From NCBI GenBank assembly GCA_944324645.1, contig CALUXB010000001.1:616837-680836 (forward strand): a stretch of 64,000 bases of DNA. Reading direction: 5' to 3'. Each line of letters starts with the position of its first letter. Positions within the stretch are counted from its first letter, which is position 1. This DNA comes from an uncultured Elusimicrobiales bacterium. GTDB taxonomy: Bacteria; Elusimicrobiota; Elusimicrobia; Elusimicrobiales; Elusimicrobiaceae. This document shows positions 58,782 through 64,000 of this stretch, one piece after another. A program made the translations under genes and the position numbers. The notes beneath the pieces were generated by a model. The model was not told where the DNA came from, searched no databases, and saw nothing but the letters and a program-made list of their open reading frames with translations.

Positions 58782-61577
58782 TTATTTGCGTTTCTTAGCC
58801 AACGCTTCTTTGGCGGCAGCCTGCGCAGCGGCCAAACGTGCTATAGGCACGCGGAACGGAGAGCAGGAAACGTAGCTGAAGCCTTCGCGGTGGCAGAACT
58901 CCACGCTTTCGGGGTCGCCGCCGTGTTCGCCGCAGATACCGATTTTGAGGTTCGGTTTAGACTCGCGGCCTTCGGCTACGGCGTGCTCAATGAGCATACC
59001 CACGCCGCGCTGGTCCAGCGTCTGGAACGGATCGGCTTCCAATACGCCCTGCTTGAGGTATTCAGGCAGGAAAGCACCGATATCATCGCGGGAGAAACCG
59101 AACGTCATCTGCGTCAAGTCATTGGTGCCGAAAGAGAAGAAATCCGCTTCCTGCGCCACTTCGTAAGCCAAGACCGCAGCGCGCGGAATTTCAATCATCG
59201 TGCCGACGGAGAAGTTAAGCTTTTTGACTTTGGTCTTTGCCACCACTTCTTCATAGACTTTGCGGATAATTTCTTTTTGTTTGACGATTTCGTTGACATC
59301 GCAGGTCAGCGGAATCATCACTTCCGGTACGGCTTTGACGCCTTCTTTAATCAGCTCGGCCGCCGCTTCAAAAATAGCGCGGGACTGCATTTGCGTAATT
59401 TCCGGATAGGTCACACCCAAGCGGATACCGCGGTGGCCCATCATCGGGTTGACTTCGTGCAGGCCGGCGGCGCGTTCCTGGAAGGTTCTGGCGTCAATGC
59501 CCAAGGCTTGGGCCAGCTCTTGCTGTTTAGCCAGCAGGGTAGGCACGAACTCGTGCAAGGGGGGGTCCATCAAGCGAATGGTCACGCTGTAAGGCGCCAT
59601 GGCTTTAATGGTGGCTTTAATGTTCTTCTTCATGTACGGGAAAAGCTCATTGACGGCCGCCTTGCGTTCGGTTTCGTTGCCGGACAAAATCATCTTGCGC
59701 AAAATGAACAACGGCTCATCGGAGTTTTTGCCGTAGAACATATGTTCAATGCGGAACAGGCCAATGCCTTCTGCACCGAATTTGCGCGCGTTGGCGGCGT
59801 CTTCGGGCGTGTCGGCGTTGGCGCGCACTTTCATCGTGCGTACAGAGTCGGCTAATTTGAGGAAAGCGGCCAGGTTTTTGTTGCCTTCGCCGGCTTCCAA
59901 CATTTTCAACGCGCCGTCATACACCCAGCCTTTGGTGCCGTTTAAGGTCAAAAAGTCGCCTTCTTTAAAGGTTTTGCCGCCCATTTTGACGGTCTTTTTG
60001 GCGGTGTTGAGTTCCAATTCGCTGCAGCCTACAATGCAGCATTTGCCCCAGCCGCGGGCCACTAAGGCCGCGTGGGAGGTCATGCCGCCGCGCTGCGTCA
60101 AGATACCGGCCGCGGCGCGCATACCTTCAATGTCTTCGGGGTTGGTTTCTTCGCGGATTAAAATGGCGTTTTCGCCTTTGGCCTGCAGTTTGATAGCGTC
60201 GTCAGAGGTGAACACGATTTTGCCGCTGGCTCCGCCCGGGCCCGCCGGCAAGCCTTTGGCAATCGGTTTGGCCTGGGCTTCGGCTTTGGGGTCAATGGCG
60301 GGCAGCAACAGTTCGCCCAACTGATGCGGGGTCACGCGCAGGACAGCCGTTTCCTTATTAATAAGGTGTTCTTTAAGCATATCCAGCGCCATTTGCACCG
60401 CAGCCGTGCCGTTACGTTTGCCTACGCGGCACTGCAACATCCACAGGCGGCCGTGTTCAATGGTAAATTCAATATCCAGCATATCGTGGAAATGTTTTTC
60501 CAAGCGTTTCTGGATAGTGTCCAATTCTTTATACACTTTGGGCATCACTTTTTCCAGCGTGGGCAAGTGGGCCGAGTGGGCGTTGGCAGACCATTTGTTC
60601 ATCGGGGAGGGGGTGCGGATACCGGCCACCACGTCTTCTCCCTGGGCGTTGATTAAGTATTCGCCGTAGAAATGGCTGTCGCCGTTGCCCGGGTTGCGGG
60701 TAAAGGCCACGCCGGTGGCGGAAGTGTCGCCCATGTTGCCAAACACCATGGTTTGCACGTTGACGGCGGTGCCCCAATCGTGCGGAATGTTTTCAATGTT
60801 GCGGTAAGCGATGGCGCGTTTGCCGTTCCAAGAAGCAAACACCGCGCCGATGGCGCCCCAAAGCTGTTCGGTCGGGTCGTCGGGGAATTCTTTACCCAAC
60901 ACTTTTTTGACCGTTTTCTTAAATTCTACGCACAGTTTTTTCAGTTCCTGCGCCGGAATGCCGGTGTCGTCTTTTACGCCCAGTTTGGCTTTTACTTCGC
61001 CCATCATACCGTCTAAGATTTTGCGGATGCCTTCGCCGTCTTTGGGTTCAATGCCGGCGGCTTTTTCCATCACCACGTCGGAATACATCATAATCAAGCG
61101 GCGGTAAGCGTCATAGACAAAGCGCTCGTCGCCGGTTTTGGCAATCATACCCGGAATGGTTTTTTCCGTCAGACCGATGTTCAAAATCGTTTCCATCATA
61201 CCCGGCATAGAAGCGCGCGCGCCGGAGCGTACGGACACCAAGAGCGGGTTTTTATCGGAACCAAATTCTTTTTTGGTCAGTTTTTCCACTTTTTTGAGGT
61301 TGGCTTCTACATCGGCTTTTAAAGTTTTGGGATAGGTCTTTTTGTTGTTCCAGTAGTAGGTGCAGACTTCGGTGGTAATAGTAAATCCCGGAGGGACGGG
61401 CAGTTTTAGCTGGCCTGCCATTTCCGCCAGGTTGGCGCCTTTGCCGCCCAACAGTTCTTTCATTTTGCCGTTTCCGTCGGCTTTGCCGCCGCCGAAAGCA
61501 TATACCATTTTAACGGATTTTTTTGCCGCCGGTTTAACAGCTTTTTTGGCGGTCTTTTTTACAGTTTTCTTTGCCAT
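58782..61577 (-). CDS. ppdK: Pyruvate phosphate dikinase with basic N-terminal extension
   Basis: A 931-residue enzyme interconverting pyruvate + ATP + Pi and PEP + AMP + PPi, common in anaerobic glycolysis. After a Lys/Ala-rich extension of about 22 residues comes the family start (VYAFGGGKADGNGKMKELLGGKGANLAEM). Then RSGARASMPGMMETILNIGLT, the catalytic His in RGGMTSHAALVARGWGKCCIVG, and the PEP-domain blocks GIGLFRIEHMFY, GHRGIRLGVTYPEI, FSFGTNDLTQMTFG and GICGEHGGDP with the catalytic Cys. GGAGAA lies 11 nt before the first ATG; the Met at residue 24 has none, so the extension is probably translated. Confidence 0.96.
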   Translation of the reverse strand: MAKKTVKKTAKKAVKPAAKKSVKMVYAFGGGKADGNGKMKELLGGKGANLAEMAGQLKLPVPPGFTITTEVCTYYWNNKKTYPKTLKADVEANLKKVEKLTKKEFGSDKNPLLVSVRSGARASMPGMMETILNIGLTEKTIPGMIAKTGDERFVYDAYRRLIMMYSDVVMEKAAGIEPKDGEGIRKILDGMMGEVKAKLGVKDDTGIPAQELKKLCVEFKKTVKKVLGKEFPDDPTEQLWGAIGAVFASWNGKRAIAYRNIENIPHDWGTAVNVQTMVFGNMGDTSATGVAFTRNPGNGDSHFYGEYLINAQGEDVVAGIRTPSPMNKWSANAHSAHLPTLEKVMPKVYKELDTIQKRLEKHFHDMLDIEFTIEHGRLWMLQCRVGKRNGTAAVQMALDMLKEHLINKETAVLRVTPHQLGELLLPAIDPKAEAQAKPIAKGLPAGPGGASGKIVFTSDDAIKLQAKGENAILIREETNPEDIEGMRAAAGILTQRGGMTSHAALVARGWGKCCIVGCSELELNTAKKTVKMGGKTFKEGDFLTLNGTKGWVYDGALKMLEAGEGNKNLAAFLKLADSVRTMKVRANADTPEDAANARKFGAEGIGLFRIEHMFYGKNSDEPLFILRKMILSGNETERKAAVNELFPYMKKNIKATIKAMAPYSVTIRLMDPPLHEFVPTLLAKQQELAQALGIDARTFQERAAGLHEVNPMMGHRGIRLGVTYPEITQMQSRAIFEAAAELIKEGVKAVPEVMIPLTCDVNEIVKQKEIIRKVYEEVVAKTKVKKLNFSVGTMIEIPRAAVLAYEVAQEADFFSFGTNDLTQMTFGFSRDDIGAFLPEYLKQGVLEADPFQTLDQRGVGMLIEHAVAEGRESKPNLKIGICGEHGGDPESVEFCHREGFSYVSCSPFRVPIARLAAAQAAAKEALAKKRK

Positions 61578-61680
61578 TGTGTTTGTTTTCTCCGTAAAGA
61601 ATAGCGTGCGGGGCCATACAACACCCCGTTAAACAGGTTTTGCACTTTCATATTGTATTATATTTCCTATTTAAAGAAAA

Positions 61681-61821
61681 GAGATTTTTTGAGGGAAGGG
61701 AAAATCTCCGTTTCAAAAGGCTATGGGTCCTAGGACCTAATTGGGGCTGGGCCTTTGCTTCAAAGAAAAGCGGGCCTGCATTGGGCAAAAATAATGGGCC
61801 CAAAAAATGCCTCTTTTTGGG
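61681..61821. repeat. Run of four inverted repeats between ppdK and the 58-codon ORF
   Basis: GAGATTTT/AAAATCTC (61681-61688 with 61701-61708, followed on the minus strand by TTTTCTTT), the palindrome GGTCCTAGGACC (61726-61737), a GGCC-GCTT/AAGC-GGCC hairpin (61750-61776) and CCCAAAAA/TTTTTGGG (61799-61821). The density suggests a structured RNA on one strand; no class was recognised. Confidence 0.55.
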
Positions 61822-61908
61822 TCTAATGACCCTGGTGGTTTCTCTTCGTAAAAGTTATTCTGTTATTAAGAGAAGCAAAGAACAACCCAAAGCCGCACGG
61901 GGGCAGTT

Positions 61909-62085
61909 ATGAAACAGAATAATATGGTAATGACCCGCAAAGTACAAATCATCAAAAAACGCCGCTTGGAGCGCGAGATTAGCTGGGTCAAACGTGAATT
62001 TAACGATTTTAAAACCTTAAATGACATTGAACTATATAACACTGAACGGTATGCCAGCCTGCATTTAGGCATCAGCTTTATTTGA
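61909..62085 (+). CDS. 58-codon basic ORF of unknown function
   Basis: ATG to TGA encoding MKQNNMVMTRKVQIIKKRR, then a helical-looking LEREISWVKREFNDF and NTERYASLHLGISFI. It is followed within 35 nt by a good terminator on the same strand, which supports a transcribed unit. The ribosome site is weak (a G-rich stretch, GGGGG, 9 nt before ATG). No family is recognised. Confidence 0.5.
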   Translation: MKQNNMVMTRKVQIIKKRRLEREISWVKREFNDFKTLNDIELYNTERYASLHLGISFI

Positions 62086-62115
62086 TTTTATTCATACCTC
62101 CTCCTACAAACCCCT

Positions 62116-62150
62116 CACCCGCCGGGTTAACCCTCCCGGCGGGTGTTCCT
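62116..62150 (+). terminator. Intrinsic terminator after the 58-codon ORF
   Basis: CACCCGCCGGG and CCCGGCGGGTG around an 8-nt loop, then TTCCTTTTT. Confidence 0.85.
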
Positions 62151-62295
62151 TTTTATTGTGTGGAAAAATGGCTTTCTTCTTTTTAAGAGGGGCTTTCTTG
62201 GGGGCGCAGTAACACTATAAACGCCAGTGGCATTTGAAAATACACTTAAAAACCAACGGATACGGTTGCGTGTTCAACCGCGGCTCCTTTTAATT

Positions 62296-62304
62296 TGCTA
62301 TACT
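62296..62304 (+). promoter_or_regulatory. Extended -10 promoter facing a terminator
   Basis: TGC-TATACT; the predicted start near 62311 is the first base of the terminator hairpin at 62308-62348. Confidence 0.45.
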
Positions 62305-62307
62305 ATA

Positions 62308-62348
62308 TAAAAGCCAAAGGGCAGGGATATGCTCTTTAGGCTTTTTTT
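62308..62348 (+). terminator. Intrinsic terminator just upstream of the rpsO promoter
   Basis: AAAGCC with AAGGGC pairs with GCTCTT and GGCTTT around an 8-nt loop, followed by T7. Confidence 0.85.
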
Positions 62349-62356
62349 GGTATAAT
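62348..62356 (+). promoter_or_regulatory. Extended -10 promoter of rpsO-pnp
   Basis: TGG-TATAAT directly after the T-run of the preceding terminator. An inverted repeat TTGTAC-TCTA-GTACAA (62360-62375) covers the predicted start. Confidence 0.65.
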
Positions 62357-62384
62357 AAATTGTACTCTAGTACAAAAAACTAAA

Positions 62385-62470
62385 AAGGAGAAGGTTGGAC
62401 TCCGGCTCGGTGTTTCCTAAGGAGATGGGACACTTGGTCGTTACAGTTTTCAACCTAAGTGTAAAATAAA
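62385..62470 (+). promoter_or_regulatory. Structured rpsO leader with alternative pairings
   Basis: Two AAGGAG sites (62385-62390, 62419-62424) lie well upstream of the ATG at 62471. AGGTTG (62392-62397) can pair with CAACCT (62451-62456). ACAC (62430-62433) can pair either with GTGT (62410-62413), trapping the second AAGGAG in the loop, or within ACACTT/AAGTGT (62457-62462), which brings that site near the ATG. This suggests S15 autoregulation, as for rpsO in other bacteria. Confidence 0.55.
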
Positions 62471-62740
62471 ATGGTACTTTCCGTACAAGACAGAAAAGAC
62501 ATTATCGGTAAATTTCAGAGCAGCCCCAACGATACCGGCTCCGCCGCCGTGCAGATTGCTTTGATTACCGAACGCATCAGCTACATTTCCAATCACCTCA
62601 AAGCCAATCCGAAAGACTTTGCCGGCGAACGCGGCCTGAATAAACTGGTCGGCCAGCGCAAACGCTTGCTCGCTTATTTGAAGAAATCCGACTTTGCCAA
62701 ATACCAGCAAGTGACCAAAGAACTCAAATTGAGGAAATAA
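62471..62740 (+). CDS. rpsO: 30S ribosomal protein S15
   Basis: An 89-residue primary 16S rRNA-binding protein. The family text is clear: GSAAVQIALITERISYISNHLKANPKDFAGERGLNKLVGQRKRLLAYLKKSD. The immediate upstream sequence lacks a normally spaced Shine-Dalgarno, consistent with a structured leader. pnp follows after 5 nt, the standard rpsO-pnp order. Confidence 0.97.
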   Translation: MVLSVQDRKDIIGKFQSSPNDTGSAAVQIALITERISYISNHLKANPKDFAGERGLNKLVGQRKRLLAYLKKSDFAKYQQVTKELKLRK

Positions 62741-62745
62741 GCTTA

Positions 62746-64000
62746 ATGGAAAATTTTAACCACAAGTTTGACATCCACTCTTTAGACGTGGAAGTCGGCG
62801 GTCAGACGCTGAATTTGCAAACGGGTTTAATTGCCCGCCAGTCTGACGGCGCCGTAATGGTCACCTGGGGCGAGACCAAAGTGCTCGCCACCGCCGTGTG
62901 CACCAAAGAACAAAAGCCGGGCATTTCCGATTTTATGCCCTTGACCGTCAATTATAAAGAACGCACCTATGCCGCCGGCAAAATCCCGGGCGGCTTTTTT
63001 AAGCGTGAAGGCCGCGCCAGCAAGAAAGAAACCCTTTCTTCTCGCATTATTGACCGCACGCTGCGCCCGATTTTCCCGGAAGGGTTCGCCTGCGAAACCA
63101 ACGTGACGGCGATGGTGCTTTCTTCCGATGATTTGCACGGCTCTGATGTAATCAGCGTGTTGGCCTCTTCGGCCGCGCTGGTGATTTCTTCCATTCCGTT
63201 TAATGAGCCTGTCGCCGCGGTGCGCATTGGCCGCATTAACGGGCAATACATCGTCAACCCCACCAAACCCCAGGAAGCGGAATGCGATATGGACCTGGTC
63301 ATTGCCGGTTCTGCGCAGGGGCTTTTGATGGTGGAAGGCGGCGCCAAAGAAGTGGAAGAAGAAGCCATTATTAAAGCTATGGAAGTGGCCAAGCCGGAAA
63401 TTGACAAAATGTGCGCGGTGCAGCTTAAACTGCGCGAGCTTTGCGGCAAGCCCAAATTCCCGTATGTGGTAGAAAAACTGCCGCAGGAAGTGGCTGATTT
63501 GGCTAACGGCAAATTCCGCCAGGAAGCCCGCAACATTTTGCACGCTTTTTCTGACAAACAAACCCGCGACACCCAGGTGGCCCAGCTCAAAGCTTCTTTT
63601 ACCGAAGAGCTGACCCCGACCTATGGCGACAATGCCGCCACCTATGCAGCCGTTGCGCTGGAAAACATTATGTATGAAGAATCCCGCAATATGGTGCTGC
63701 ACGAAGGCGTGCGCGTGGACGGACGCAAACCCGAAGAAATCCGCCCCTTGAGCTCTATGGTGGGCCTCTTGCCCCGCGCCCACGGCTCTGCGCTTTTTAC
63801 GCGCGGCCAGACGCAGTCTTTGGCGGTGTGCACCTTGGGTACGCCCGATGACCAGCAAATGGTGGAAGGGTTGGACGAAACCACCTATGAACGCTTTATG
63901 CTGCACTACAACTTCCCGGGTTTTGCCACGGGCGAATGCAAACCGGACCGCAGCCCCGGCCGCCGCGAAATCGGCCACGGGGAATTGGCGCGCCGCGCTT
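62746..64000 (+). CDS. pnp: Polynucleotide phosphorylase, partial (C-terminus outside window)
   Basis: The first 418 residues of the 3'-to-5' phosphorolytic exoribonuclease. The first RNase PH domain has LNLQTGLIARQSDGAVMVTWGETKVLATAVC, FMPLTVNYKERTYAAGKIPGGFFKREGR and SRIIDRTLRPIFPEGF. The second begins YEESRNMVLHEGVRVDGRKPEEIRPLSS with PRAHGSALFTRGQTQSL and GRREIGHGELARRA at the window edge. GAGG at the end of rpsO serves as ribosome site, so translation is linked to rpsO. Confidence 0.97.
   Translation, partial: MENFNHKFDIHSLDVEVGGQTLNLQTGLIARQSDGAVMVTWGETKVLATAVCTKEQKPGISDFMPLTVNYKERTYAAGKIPGGFFKREGRASKKETLSSRIIDRTLRPIFPEGFACETNVTAMVLSSDDLHGSDVISVLASSAALVISSIPFNEPVAAVRIGRINGQYIVNPTKPQEAECDMDLVIAGSAQGLLMVEGGAKEVEEEAIIKAMEVAKPEIDKMCAVQLKLRELCGKPKFPYVVEKLPQEVADLANGKFRQEARNILHAFSDKQTRDTQVAQLKASFTEELTPTYGDNAATYAAVALENIMYEESRNMVLHEGVRVDGRKPEEIRPLSSMVGLLPRAHGSALFTRGQTQSLAVCTLGTPDDQQMVEGLDETTYERFMLHYNFPGFATGECKPDRSPGRREIGHGELARRA

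Noticed and set aside
58890..59855. 321-codon frame antisense to ppdK
   Set aside because: Antisense of a highly conserved enzyme, same His/Phe/Gln-rich composition, no start signals.
62425..62469. 14-codon ORF beginning at the ATG right after the second AAGGAG in the rpsO leader
   Set aside because: The ribosome site touches the ATG with no spacing, so initiation is unlikely; the sequence is better explained as paired leader RNA.
62827..63978. 383-codon frame antisense to pnp
   Set aside because: Antisense shadow of a clear PNPase; composition (His/Arg/Gly/Phe) is not protein-like and no promoter or ribosome site is present.
1..64000. CRISPR arrays, insertion sequences, integrases, prophage genes, tRNA or rRNA
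   Set aside because: No direct-repeat/spacer pattern, transposase or integrase sequence, attachment-site duplication or cloverleaf was seen.

Overview
The window is a gene-dense stretch of a bacterial chromosome at roughly 50 percent GC, carrying about 60 protein genes and no tRNA or rRNA that I can see. Several short orphan type IV pilin genes are scattered among housekeeping genes, next to small secreted and membrane proteins of unknown function and a compact core gene set. This fits a gut-type Elusimicrobiota (Elusimicrobium or a close relative). That assignment is inference from gene content, not a phylogenetic test.

Layout. 1-2800: serine synthesis (DUF1015, serA, serC; minus strand). 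2800-11300: four separate pilin genes interleaved with a DUF805 protein, an IscU-like scaffold plus GGGtGRT pair, a small membrane protein and typA/bipA. 11350-15700: frr, pyrH, tsf and rpsB (minus strand) and a secreted repeat protein. 15970-21330: nadE, an unidentified non-coding RNA with its own consensus promoter, and glyQS. 21500-25240: secreted proteins of unknown function, a HAD phosphatase and recO. 25300-35900: the rpmH-rnpA-yidD-yidC-khpB and mnmE-mnmG-rsmG blocks usually found near oriC, here without dnaA or DnaA boxes. 35890-44840: a cell-wall and division operon (rsmH, ftsL, ftsI, murF, mraY, ftsW, murG). 45000-47350: an ArsR/SmtB-type repressor and P1B ATPase with a textbook operator. 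47500-54700: HAD phosphatase, mltG, tyrS, and gmk-rpoZ-udg-priA. 54770-58725: an accessory cluster of membrane-anchored ankyrin proteins, PH-like membrane proteins and a secreted metzincin. 58780-64000: ppdK, a structured intergenic region with a 58-codon ORF, rpsO with a complex leader, and the start of pnp.

Several signals stand out. A roughly 370-nt RNA (18016 to about 17641, minus) sits between a perfect sigma70 promoter and a 12-bp terminal hairpin and matches no RNA class I could recall. PriA has lost every helicase motif but keeps its zinc cysteines. NadE has a shortened glutaminase domain. One pilin promoter carries a 12-T spacer and an inverted repeat over its -10 and start codon. 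At least six genes have a -10 hexamer almost exactly 6 nt before the ATG and no Shine-Dalgarno, which suggests leaderless mRNAs. Extended -10 promoters of the form TGC-TAnnnT recur.

The core genes fit together as expected: translation (rpsB, tsf, frr, rpsO, tyrS, glyQS, rpmH, typA), RNA processing and modification (rnpA, pnp, mnmE, mnmG, rsmG, rsmH), envelope synthesis and secretion (yidC, yidD, mur, fts, mltG) and central metabolism (ppdK, nadE, serAC). The accessory genes are mostly exported or membrane-bound.
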